NCBI RefSeq assembly: GCF_001866055.1
Contig: NZ_MLQS01000014.1
Coordinates: forward strand, 62,001 to 126,000
Length of the DNA stretch: 64,000 bases
Origin: Anaerobacillus alkalidiazotrophicus
GTDB taxonomy: Bacteria; Bacillota; Bacilli; Bacillales_H; Anaerobacillaceae
Direction of reading: 5' to 3'
Shown here: positions 54,119-62,648 of the stretch, one piece after another
Numbering within the stretch: position 1 is the first letter of the stretch
How the letters are laid out: each line of letters starts with the position of its first letter
Position numbers and translations under genes: made by a program
The notes under the pieces: model-generated
What the model was told of the DNA's origin: nothing
The model's database searches: none
What the model saw: the letters and a program-made list of their open reading frames with translations, nothing else

Positions 54119-54405
54119 ATCAGAATTTATAAATTTATAACTTGGAAACTGTCTAGCGCAAGCAGCCTACGAGCTCGGTCACTTCAGTCAAGCAACTGAC
54201 TTCAATTACCTCTTGAAAGCCTTCGTTGATTAACTTCATACAGCTTTGCTCCTACGATTACTCGTCGCACAAAACACTGCTTCGAGGAAGCTTACTACGA
54301 AGCGGTACTTGAAGACGCAGAAGCACGTAAGAAGCCAAATAGCGGCTTCTGTCAAAGGCCTTCGGAGTGCCTGTCGCTCGTGACCAAGGCGCTTGCGCTT
54401 TTCTT
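54119..54405 (+). repeat. Repeat family A, full-length copy 6 (287 bp)
   Basis: Starts ATCAGAATTTATAAATTTAT and ends AAGGCGCTTGCGCTTTTCTT. The interior closely follows the copy at 18711 (CGAGCTCGGTCACTTCAGTC; GAAGACGCAGAAGCACGTAA). On the minus strand its right end is translated as the last residues of the neighbouring exonuclease. Confidence 0.88.
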
Positions 54406-55032
54406 GTTATCATTTACTTTTAACGCTTTATTAAGTTGAATGGTTTGCTTAATTTTTTTGGATTGCTGAAAGATTTCCTTTTTAGTAACTATGTTTTTGT
54501 CTAATTTTATTTGGTCGATAAACTTTATTAGTAAATGTGCTGTATTAATGGCATCATCGATCCCTCTATGAGCTTTTCCTATAGGGGCAATTTCAGCTAT
54601 ACTTAAAGCGTTTTTTAAACCTAATTGACTATTATTGTCAGTTGTAATGATTTTTCCTATTTGCTTTTGAATGTCATTATAATTTTTAAACCAATCTAGT
54701 TTAATTTTATTACGAATGCATTGATTGATGATATGTGACTTATCATCTTTACCCCAGGAGCATAGGTAGTAATTGTCCCCTACCCATTGAGTAAATTGTT
54801 GCATACCATTTTTGAAAGGTATTGCTTTATCAAGATCTTCTTTTTTCATCTTAATAAATTTTCGGGTGCTTTTTGAAACGTAACCGCTTTTAGGTGATAT
54901 GTAAACTTGGAACTGATCAACAATCTTTTTGGAATTTAAGTCAATTTTACAAGCTCCGATCTCAACAATTTCGCTAAGTTGACCTTTCCTAAATCGTTTA
55001 ACTAATTCTAGGTCATAAACTATTACATTCAA
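54352..55032 (-). CDS. DEDDh 3'-5' exonuclease with repeat-derived C-terminus
   Basis: A 226-residue exonuclease: ExoI motif IVYDLEL (D-x-E), ExoII region LCSWGKDDKSH, ExoIII HRGIDDAINTAHLL. It resembles KapD/ERI-1-type sporulation inhibitors and RNA-processing enzymes. The start is TTG 55032 with GGGGAG upstream; the TTG at 55050 precedes it. The last ~17 residues (KKSASALVTSDRHSEGL) are read from family A copy 6, so the native stop was lost or replaced. The catalytic motifs are intact. Confidence 0.8.
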   Translation of the reverse strand: MNVIVYDLELVKRFRKGQLSEIVEIGACKIDLNSKKIVDQFQVYISPKSGYVSKSTRKFIKMKKEDLDKAIPFKNGMQQFTQWVGDNYYLCSWGKDDKSHIINQCIRNKIKLDWFKNYNDIQKQIGKIITTDNNSQLGLKNALSIAEIAPIGKAHRGIDDAINTAHLLIKFIDQIKLDKNIVTKKEIFQQSKKIKQTIQLNKALKVNDNKKSASALVTSDRHSEGL

Positions 55033-55239
55033 TGTAAATCTCCCCTTCAACTGATGTTTATGTATGATTACTTTTCCCGAGTTTCATGACAAAATTATAA
55101 CTGTTTTGCTGATTTTATTCTAAGACGTTTTCAGTTAGTTTATCTCTTTTTAATATGTTGAATTAAAATTAACATATCTAAGAGGTATTTTAAATATATG
55201 GATAAGAAAAAGTGCGTGGCATTTTCAGTATATTTAATA

Positions 55240-55446
55240 AAAGAGAGCAATTTCTCAAGTCTCCAAAGCTACTGACTTCAATTACTGCATGAAATGCATT
55301 CTAGAGTAGCTACATGCATTTTTCATCTTGCGGCTACTCGTCTCACAAAACACTACTTCGAAGAAATTTACTATGAAGCAAAGTTAGTAGACACAGAAGC
55401 ATTTTTTTCTTTTTGAGTTATGACCAAGTTGTTGCGCTTTTCTATA
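55240..55446 (+). repeat. Degenerate repeat family A copy 7
   Basis: Contains GACTTCAATTACTGC, CTACTCGTCTCACAAAACAC, ACTTCGAAGAAATTTACTA and GTTGCGCTTTTCT, all recognisable from copies 3 and 6 but diverged; the left end is gone. The rest of the gap (55033-55239) is AT-rich promoter-type sequence without a gene. Confidence 0.65.
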
Positions 55447-55453
55447 AGCAGAA

Positions 55454-55483
55454 AAAACACATTCAATTTTGAATGTGTTTTAA
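55454..55483. terminator. Hairpin terminator
   Basis: AAAACACATTCAA TT TTGAATGTGTTTT, near-perfect. It probably ends the methyltransferase transcript on the minus strand. Confidence 0.7.
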
Positions 55484-55545
55484 AAAATACGGTTTTAGTA
55501 ATTATGAAATTAACTTAGTTAAATGTAATAGTGAATAAAGCGAAA

Positions 55546-56256
55546 TTATTTAATGCATTTAAAAATACGATAAGTTAACCTATCTTTAAATTTCTCCATT
55601 ATATGAACATGACTTTCTAAGATAGTAAACAATGTTGGGTCAATGTAAGGTGAAGGGTCATTTTCTTCTGAGGCAATGTGTTGATAATGTACATTCTCTT
55701 CATGTTCCACACTAACAGTTGAAAAACCTACATTGGTAAAGTGATTCGTCCATTCCTTTTCAGTTAGTATTTTCTGTATACCGTAAACGTTTTGTATTTC
55801 AGCTTTTTCAAATAGATTTAAGTCTTTAGTAGTGGTCATTTCAATGGAAATAAGTTTTGCATTAGGTTTCAACACACGATAAAGCTCAGGTAATGATAGA
55901 TCGATACTTGTAAACACAAGAACAGACTCGGCGAGTATAAGATCGAAATTATCGTCCTTAAAAGGGAGTGCTTCAGCATTCGCTTTAAGTAGATTAATTT
56001 GTAATTTTTTATTATTAAAGCGTTTTTTGGCTTTTTCAACCATAGTTGAATGGGCATCAAGGGAGGTAACATTACATTTGTAGTTTTTGGCTAGAAAAGC
56101 AGATGATTGTCCTGTACCACAACCGATATCAAGAACATGCATTTCTTTATTAATGTTTTCCTTTGAAAGAATAGTTTTCGATAAATTTAATCCACCAGGG
56201 TGTGCACTACTAATACCGAGCTCGGCTAACAAATCAGTATAATTTAATTTCCTCAT
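55546..56256 (-). CDS. Class I SAM-dependent methyltransferase
   Basis: A 236-residue methyltransferase with motif I VLDIGCGTGQSSAFLA, an acidic end of strand 2 (VTSLDAH), and the ALPFKDDNFDLILAESVLVF block. Homologues act on small molecules such as quinones or sterols, but the substrate is not evident. The start at 56256 has AAAGGTGAT upstream; the ORF can be extended to 56277 but this passes the site. Confidence 0.85.
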   Translation of the reverse strand: MRKLNYTDLLAELGISSAHPGGLNLSKTILSKENINKEMHVLDIGCGTGQSSAFLAKNYKCNVTSLDAHSTMVEKAKKRFNNKKLQINLLKANAEALPFKDDNFDLILAESVLVFTSIDLSLPELYRVLKPNAKLISIEMTTTKDLNLFEKAEIQNVYGIQKILTEKEWTNHFTNVGFSTVSVEHEENVHYQHIASEENDPSPYIDPTLFTILESHVHIMEKFKDRLTYRIFKCIK

Positions 56257-56465
56257 TTGAATAATATCACCTTTCATTCGTTTGTTGTTAACTTATGCAA
56301 AAGGGATAAGAAATGTTAGGGTAACTTAAAAAAGTAAACTCGTAGTAACAAGCTTAGTGGATTTGAAAAAATTTAGTTATTCAAAACAATGAGCGGAATC
56401 TAATCTCCTACTAAGGTTGAATAAAGTCGTTTTGCGATAGGTTGATCATCAACAACATTTTTCAA

Positions 56466-56594
56466 AGCGGGTTGGGAAACCTAGTGATATCGCGAAAGCT
56501 TGCTTTTTTAACGGCGGAGGACAATGATTTCATAACAGGTTCTAATATTGTCATTGATGTTGGTATGACAAGAAAAATGATCTATGAAGAATAA
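56466..56594 (+). pseudogene. Short-chain dehydrogenase C-terminal remnant
   Basis: Codons read RVGKPSDIAKACFF, then after a one-base shift in a T run LTAEDNDFITGSNIVIDVGM and TRKMIYEE-stop. This is the typical C-terminus of an SDR (GKPxDIA, xITGxxxxVDGG-like). The first ~200 residues are missing. The surrounding 56277-56715 gap otherwise holds only the HAD gene promoter. Confidence 0.75.
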
Positions 56595-56715
56595 GGAATA
56601 GATTGTAGATTATGAAACCGTTTTTTTGCTCTGTAATACTAAAGAAAGCAGTTTGTTTATAATGAAAGATTTTGATAATCTTTCATTGACAGTAATAGGA
56701 AGTGGAGGAGTAAAA

Positions 56716-57588
56716 TTGAAATTAATTGCAACTGATATGGATGGAACTCTTGTTGATCATATGCGCGAGCTTCCTGGAGAAAATGCAAAGGCAATTCTAG
56801 CGGCTCAAGAAGGTGGAATACTAGTAGTTGTTGCAACAGGTAGAGATTATACGGAGGCAATCAAACCATTAAAAGAAGCAGGAATTCGTTGTCCGATTAT
56901 TTGTGTAAATGGAGCGGAAATTCGTTCTGAGGAAGGAGAAATTATTGATAGTACGCCTTTGTCAACTAAACAATTTAGGGAAATCGAAACTATACTAGGT
57001 TCACTAGATATTTATTATGAAATTTACACGACGAAAGGTGCATTTACAAAAGACCGTAAACAAGCGTTACAAGTTGTTATCGACGTGATCGAAAGTACAG
57101 GCTTTGATGCAAGTGAAAAAGAGGCTCTACAAATTGCAGAACGTAGATTTCAACAAGGTGAAATAACTTATGTAGAAAGTTTTGATAACCTTGTAGAAGA
57201 CCAAAATGTCGAAATTCTTAAAGTTTTAGCATTTACAAAAGATGAAAAAGCAAGATTAGATGGGAAAAATAAATTAGAAAATCCTTTTTACGAATTATCT
57301 ATTAGTTCTTCTGCAAGTGATAATCTTGAAATATCAAGTCGAAATGCACAAAAAGGAATTGCCTTGAAGATGTTTGCGGAAAACAAGGGTATATCCATGG
57401 AGGAAGTAATGGCAATTGGTGATAACTTTAATGATGTTTCAATGCTAAAAGCAGCAGGAATAAGTGTTGCCATGGGAAATGCTGAACCTGAGATTAAAGA
57501 CATTTGTAGTTATATTACAAAAACTAATGATGAGAATGGTGTTGCCTTTGCGATAAATAAATTTTTAAAAGAAACGGTAGGGAAATAA
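56716..57588 (+). CDS. Cof-type HAD-superfamily phosphatase
   Basis: A 290-residue HAD IIB phosphatase: motif I DMDGTLVD, motif II VATGRDY, motif III K (QKGIALK) and motif IV GDNFNDVSM. It resembles YkrA/YwpJ-type sugar or nucleotide phosphatases. The start is TTG 56716 after AGTGGAGGAG; an earlier ATG (56626) gives a non-conserved N-terminal extension. The substrate is unknown. Confidence 0.9.
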   Translation: MKLIATDMDGTLVDHMRELPGENAKAILAAQEGGILVVVATGRDYTEAIKPLKEAGIRCPIICVNGAEIRSEEGEIIDSTPLSTKQFREIETILGSLDIYYEIYTTKGAFTKDRKQALQVVIDVIESTGFDASEKEALQIAERRFQQGEITYVESFDNLVEDQNVEILKVLAFTKDEKARLDGKNKLENPFYELSISSSASDNLEISSRNAQKGIALKMFAENKGISMEEVMAIGDNFNDVSMLKAAGISVAMGNAEPEIKDICSYITKTNDENGVAFAINKFLKETVGK

Positions 57589-57592
57589 AAAA

Positions 57593-57637
57593 AAACGGAT
57601 TCTGCTCATCGCATTAGCAATGGACAGAATCCGTTTT
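57593..57637. terminator. Convergent intrinsic terminator
   Basis: AAAAACGGATTCTG and CAGAATCCGTTTTTT enclose a loop with a smaller hairpin. It serves the HAD gene and the convergent permease gene. Confidence 0.9.
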
Positions 57638-57648
57638 TTATTTCATTA

Positions 57649-59166
57649 TTAAGCTGCTTTTTTTTCTGACTTTAAATCTTGTCCATTGACATTTGTATGC
57701 TTTTTAAAAGCATACATTGAAAAGAAAATTCCAATAAGGATATAACCGAACATATAATCAAAAGCCGCATTTAATGCAAGTGAAGGAGCATGAATTAATC
57801 CAACATAAGAAAGCGCAGCACCAATGAAAGAAAATATAGAAGCTTTTTTAAAGTTGTTGTCTATAATGAATACAGTAATCGCACCAAGGATAATTCCTGA
57901 GAACATAGCACCTTGTCCTAATGGTACGATGGCACTTGAAAAATTAGCAACTGCTTCTCCCGCAGAATTATTAAAGCGTGTCATAATAAAGTTTGCTAAA
58001 TAAGGCAGCATTGCTAAGACGACAGCCGGATAATATTTTGTGTCATTCGTTTGAAAAGCAGTAGATACCATAGAAACACCAACAAACACTAATATAGGAG
58101 CAACTACTGAGATGGGAATGATTGCTGATAGAGCTGCAATTACCCCGAACATAGCTGCAAATCCGAAAACAATTGCATTTAGAATACTATAGCCACGTCC
58201 AGCTCCCATCCATTTTGAACCAATAGATGCGATATAAACTGTAGTTGGGAACATCCCACCAAACAATGCACCGATTACAGTACCAGCACCATCGACAGCT
58301 TGACACTCCCGAACGTCATAGCTGTCACCTTCAGCAGCCATTGCTTCAACGTTGTTCATAGTTTCTACTGCATTGTAAATTGTGATTGGTAAAATAACAG
58401 CAAGTAAAGCAATCATTGTCCCAAATAATAAACCAATTCCTTCAAATGCAGCAAACGTAGGTAATAAAGGATAAAAACCAAAGTTAGAAAGACCTTCTGA
58501 TATTTTAGATGATTCTGTATAACCTAGAGAAAATGCTAATACAGTACCGATAACAATGGCAAATAATGATGCTGGGATTTTGAATGGCAACGCTACTTTC
58601 CCTATAATACCGACTAAAATAACTGCTAAAACAAATAAACCAATAACAGGCATTTCAAACGTTCTAAATAACATTTCACCAGCGATGAAAGTTAAAGCAA
58701 CCCCTGCTAGAGCCCCGAGCATTGCTGCACGAGGAATGTTATTTCTCACCCAAGTTCCAGTAAAGCTAATTATAATTTCAATAAATCCACTAATTAAACA
58801 AGCTGCAAGAGCAATTTTCCAAGCTAATTCAGGATCACCAGTTAAAGCATTTGCAGGTGCTAAAACCCCGAATAAAAAGACAAACATAACGGGTGTGCTT
58901 ATACCGTACGAAAGAGCTGTTACATTTGTACGCCCTTCTTTTTGAGCTAAGCGTTTGGCTGAAAAAGCATAGTATAAGTTTCCGACAATTACTGCAACTG
59001 CAGCACCAGGTATAACTTTACCAAAGACAATACTTGTAGGAAAACCCATTCCAAGCATTGTAACAGCGATAATTACAAAGTTTGCTAAGTTATTTTGAAA
59101 TAGTGCAAAGAAAGCATCAGTGTCCTCTTTTTTATACCAAGGATATTGAATTTGATTTGTTGACAT
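57649..59166 (-). CDS. NCS2-family purine permease
   Basis: A 505-residue protein with about 12-14 membrane helices. The family signatures include YGISTPVMFVFLFGVLAP and TTVYIASIGSKWMGAGRGYS. It belongs to the nucleobase-cation symporter-2 group (PbuG/AzgA- or xanthine/uracil-like). It is cotranscribed with xpt (43-nt gap) under the guanine riboswitch, so guanine, hypoxanthine or xanthine uptake is likely. This arrangement parallels xpt-pbuX but the permease is not clearly PbuX. Confidence 0.85.
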   Translation of the reverse strand: MSTNQIQYPWYKKEDTDAFFALFQNNLANFVIIAVTMLGMGFPTSIVFGKVIPGAAVAVIVGNLYYAFSAKRLAQKEGRTNVTALSYGISTPVMFVFLFGVLAPANALTGDPELAWKIALAACLISGFIEIIISFTGTWVRNNIPRAAMLGALAGVALTFIAGEMLFRTFEMPVIGLFVLAVILVGIIGKVALPFKIPASLFAIVIGTVLAFSLGYTESSKISEGLSNFGFYPLLPTFAAFEGIGLLFGTMIALLAVILPITIYNAVETMNNVEAMAAEGDSYDVRECQAVDGAGTVIGALFGGMFPTTVYIASIGSKWMGAGRGYSILNAIVFGFAAMFGVIAALSAIIPISVVAPILVFVGVSMVSTAFQTNDTKYYPAVVLAMLPYLANFIMTRFNNSAGEAVANFSSAIVPLGQGAMFSGIILGAITVFIIDNNFKKASIFSFIGAALSYVGLIHAPSLALNAAFDYMFGYILIGIFFSMYAFKKHTNVNGQDLKSEKKAA

Positions 59167-59209
59167 TTATTTCTCTCCTTAAAATAGGGTTTAATATTTA
59201 ATAGAATGA

Positions 59210-60024
<815 letters not shown>

Positions 60025-60153
60025 AAATATTTAATTACTTCGTGATTATAGCACAAGTTCTTTTATTAGAATAGTACTTTTTCCGAACGTTTTTAATATT
60101 AATCGAATTAAATATTCGCATAAATAACAATTAAAGATAGTTTTTCTAAATTT

Positions 60154-60282
60154 TTACTTATTCTTCGCGCGTATTTTATCTAATATTTCTTTTTTATCAT
60201 CATCGGTAAAAAATTTAAGCTTGTGTAACAGTTCTGTATAATTGATAAGGCGTTGAAATGGAAATTTTGCTCCCTTATTCAT
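60154..60282 (-). CDS. 42-residue protein of unknown function
   Basis: The ORF encodes a basic, cytosolic protein (MNKGAKFPFQRLINY ... FFTDDDKKEILDKIRAKNK). It has a good ribosome binding site (AGAGGTG, 8-10 nt upstream on the minus strand). No membrane segment is present. I do not recognise a family; it may be real given the site and the intact frame. Confidence 0.5.
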   Translation of the reverse strand: MNKGAKFPFQRLINYTELLHKLKFFTDDDKKEILDKIRAKNK

Positions 60283-60530
60283 TAATTTGTACACCTCTTT
60301 CTGTAAGGCAAAACTTTTGTTTATAATAAACATAATATGATTTGTGTTTTCGTATTGACATCTATAATTGTAAATAGTAAATTTAAAATAATTAGTTTTT
60401 TAATAGAGTGAATGTCATAATTACCTAAATGGCGTTACATAAAATTAATGTTGTGGGAAATGCTCTTCATCCAAGAACATTTAGTATTATAATGAAATTC
60501 ATTAAATAATCTTAGTAAATTTAAATATAG

Positions 60531-60610
60531 TAGGATTGTTACTGTTTGCAGGCAAAACCTAAATATGCAAAGGAAAAAAATGCCTTTGTGAATTTAGGTT
60601 TTTTCTTTTT
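60531..60610 (+). promoter_or_regulatory. RAT antiterminator and terminator upstream of EIIA
   Basis: TAGGATTGTTACTGTTTGCA and GGCAAAACCTAAAT form a ribonucleic antiterminator sequence of the BglG/GlcT type. It overlaps a terminator: AAACCTAAAT...AATTTAGGTT with an inner AAAGG/CCTTT stem, then TTTTCTTTTT. The GlcT-type antiterminator encoded two genes downstream should bind it. The 250 nt upstream hold the promoter only. Confidence 0.85.
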
Positions 60611-60640
60611 ATATTAACATTTGATAGAGAGGGCGATATT

Positions 60641-61150
60641 ATGTTAAAAAAATTATTTGGTTTAGGAAAAAGTAAAGGTGTAAAAATAGAAAGTGAGAAA
60701 ATATTTGCTCCATTAACGGGAAAATTATTAAACATTGAGGAAGTTCCTGATCCAACCTTTGCTCAAAAAATGATGGGTGATGGTATTGCAATTGAACCAA
60801 CAGAGGGGTTAGTAACGTCACCAGTAGAAGGGGAAATTATCCAAGTGTTTCCGACAAAGCATGCAATTGGGATAAAATCTTTAGGTGGTTTAGAAATATT
60901 AATTCACATCGGTTTAGAAACAGTTTCAATGAAGGGAGAAGGGTTTACAACTTTTATTAAAGAAGGAGATAAGGTAAAGGTTGGTGATCGCTTAGTTGAG
61001 TTTTCTTTAGACTTGGTAAAAGAGAAAGCTTCAAGTATCATTACTCCAATTGTTATTACAAATGGTGAAAGAGTAAATGAATTAACAAAAGAAAACATTA
61101 CTACAGTAACCGCTAGTAAGACAGAAGTAATTGAGGTAAAATTAAATTAA
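60641..61150 (+). CDS. PTS glucose-type EIIA component
   Basis: A free-standing 169-residue EIIA-Glc. The active-site His is H89 (LEILIHIGLETV), with the second conserved His at H74 (PTKHAIGI); the N-terminal FAPLTGKLLNIEEVPDP is typical. It takes phosphate from HPr and passes it to an EIIB. No EIICB gene is adjacent. The upstream RAT and the downstream glcT make it part of a sugar-responsive unit. Confidence 0.9.
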   Translation: MLKKLFGLGKSKGVKIESEKIFAPLTGKLLNIEEVPDPTFAQKMMGDGIAIEPTEGLVTSPVEGEIIQVFPTKHAIGIKSLGGLEILIHIGLETVSMKGEGFTTFIKEGDKVKVGDRLVEFSLDLVKEKASSIITPIVITNGERVNELTKENITTVTASKTEVIEVKLN

Positions 61151-61214
61151 TAAAAAGGTTTAGATGATAAAACGATTTTCTAGTTAGCCAATGAGTTAAA
61201 AGGAGAATCATGCA

Positions 61215-62045
61215 ATGAAAATAAAAAAAATTCTGAATAACAATGCTGTAATTGTTCAAGAAGGTACCATTGAAAAAATTGTGATAGGTCCTGGAGTTGC
61301 TTTTCAAAAGAAAAAAAATGATATTATTTCTAAAAATAACGTAGAAAAAGTGTTTGTGATGGAAGACAATGATGATTATGAAAAGTTTCAAGAAATATTG
61401 TGTACACTTCCAATAGAACATATAAAAATAGCTGAAGAAGTCATTAGTTATGCAGAAGGAGCACTAATGACTCCTTTAAATGATCATATTCATGTAGCAT
61501 TAACAGATCATCTTTCTTTTGCCTTTGAGAGGCTTAAACAAGGATTTGTAATAAAAAATAAATTACTTCAAGAAATTAAAGCGTTATATCCAGAAGAGTT
61601 TGAAGTTGGTTTATGGGCAAAAAAAACAATAAATGAACGTTTGAATATTGAGATACCTGATGATGAAGTCGGTTATATAGCGCTACACATACATACTGCT
61701 AAAATGAATCGTAAAAGTCTTAAACCTTCCTTAGATGTAACTAGCTTTGTTAATGATGTTATTGGTTTAATAGAATCCGAATTCAATATTTCGATTCATG
61801 GAAAATCAATTGCATATCAACGGTTGTTAACTCATTTACGTTTTGCATTTCAAAGAATTCAGGAAAAAGAACCATTTCATGATATAGACGAAGAGATGCT
61901 TGAAGTGATTAAGAAAAAACATAAAAAAGCTTTTAATACAGCTGAAAAAATAGGCAATTTAATTAAGGAAGTATATCAGTTTGATTTACCGATATCTGAA
62001 CAAGCGTACATTGCATTACACATACAGCGACTTTCAGAAAAATAA
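61215..62045 (+). CDS. glcT: Transcriptional antiterminator GlcT (BglG family)
   Basis: A 276-residue protein: N-terminal CAT RNA-binding domain (residues 1-55), then PRD1 (about 68-170, with DHLSFAFERL and DEVGYIALHIHTA) and PRD2 (about 175-276, with HLRFAFQRI and SEQAYIALHIQRL). The sequence KKILNNNAVIV resembles GlcT and related LicT-type proteins. It is 64 nt downstream of the EIIA gene and should bind the RAT at 60531, forming a local feedback loop. Confidence 0.9.
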   Translation: MKIKKILNNNAVIVQEGTIEKIVIGPGVAFQKKKNDIISKNNVEKVFVMEDNDDYEKFQEILCTLPIEHIKIAEEVISYAEGALMTPLNDHIHVALTDHLSFAFERLKQGFVIKNKLLQEIKALYPEEFEVGLWAKKTINERLNIEIPDDEVGYIALHIHTAKMNRKSLKPSLDVTSFVNDVIGLIESEFNISIHGKSIAYQRLLTHLRFAFQRIQEKEPFHDIDEEMLEVIKKKHKKAFNTAEKIGNLIKEVYQFDLPISEQAYIALHIQRLSEK

Positions 62046-62050
62046 TGATC

Positions 62051-62078
62051 AGAAGAGGGCGAACCCTCTTCTTTTTCT
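62051..62078 (+). terminator. Intrinsic terminator of glcT
   Basis: AGAAGAGGG CGAA CCCTCTTCT then TTTTC. Confidence 0.9.
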
Positions 62079-62095
62079 ATATATTCATTATTTAT

Positions 62096-62299
62096 CCCAC
62101 TCTTAAGGGGCAAGTAAGACCCCACCTCAAAACTTAAGAAAATCGAGAAGTTTAGGTGGGGGATAAACTGCCCCTAAAGGTCCGATATAGAATAACTTTC
62201 ATCAGTGAAGCTGATGATTAGTTATTCTTATGCCCGTGGTATAAGTTGAACTAACAATCAGTGGGGGATGAAGGAAAACCCCACTGATTGAAGTTCAGC
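62096..62299 (+). repeat. Repeat family B, complete copy 4 (204 bp)
   Basis: The best copy. TTTAT direct repeats flank it (62091-62095, 62300-62304). It contains three hairpins: CTTAAGGGGCAG...ACTGCCCCTAAAG enclosing CCCCACCT/AGGTGGGG; AGAATAACT...CATCAG/CTGATGA...AGTTATTCT; and CAATCAGTGGGG/CCCCACTGATTG. No ORF is present. The rest of the gap up to 62636 is AT-rich, with a CodY-like box. Confidence 0.92.
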
Positions 62300-62417
62300 T
62301 TTATGTGGCTCTTTTTAAATAATAATGAATTCACGTATTTACTATAGAAGACTTTAATATATTTTTGTGAATAGTCATTTTCTTTTTTATAATAAGTGAA
62401 GTTTTCTATATTTTTTA

Positions 62418-62432
62418 TTTTTTCAGAAAATA
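62418..62432 (+). promoter_or_regulatory. CodY-box-like site upstream of cimA
   Basis: TTTTTTCAGAAAATA matches 12 of 15 positions of the CodY consensus AATTTTCWGAAAATT. CodY control would fit a branched-chain amino-acid gene; this is inference. Confidence 0.5.
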
Positions 62433-62648
62433 TATAGAAATAATAAAAAAGCTATGATATACTTTTATGCATTATTAGGAAGAAATCTAACAATGAAAAT
62501 CATTAAAGACACGGAAATATGACTTTTAAAACTTAAGATAAACTAAAGACTTCAACAAATTAAAGTGAGTACTAATAATTGTTATTAAGGAAATAGTTGT
62601 TATTTGGAAAAGTCTTATTTTTAATTATTTTGAATTGGAGGAATTAGC

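Noticed and set aside
53981..54199. 72-codon ORF after ppaC
   Set aside because: It lacks a ribosome binding site, contains the ppaC terminator and ends inside repeat A; it is read-through of noncoding sequence.
62096..62299. CRISPR-like repeat (GATTGAAGTTCAGC)
   Set aside because: The right end of family B resembles the 3' end of some CRISPR repeats, but there is no array, no spacers and no cas genes.
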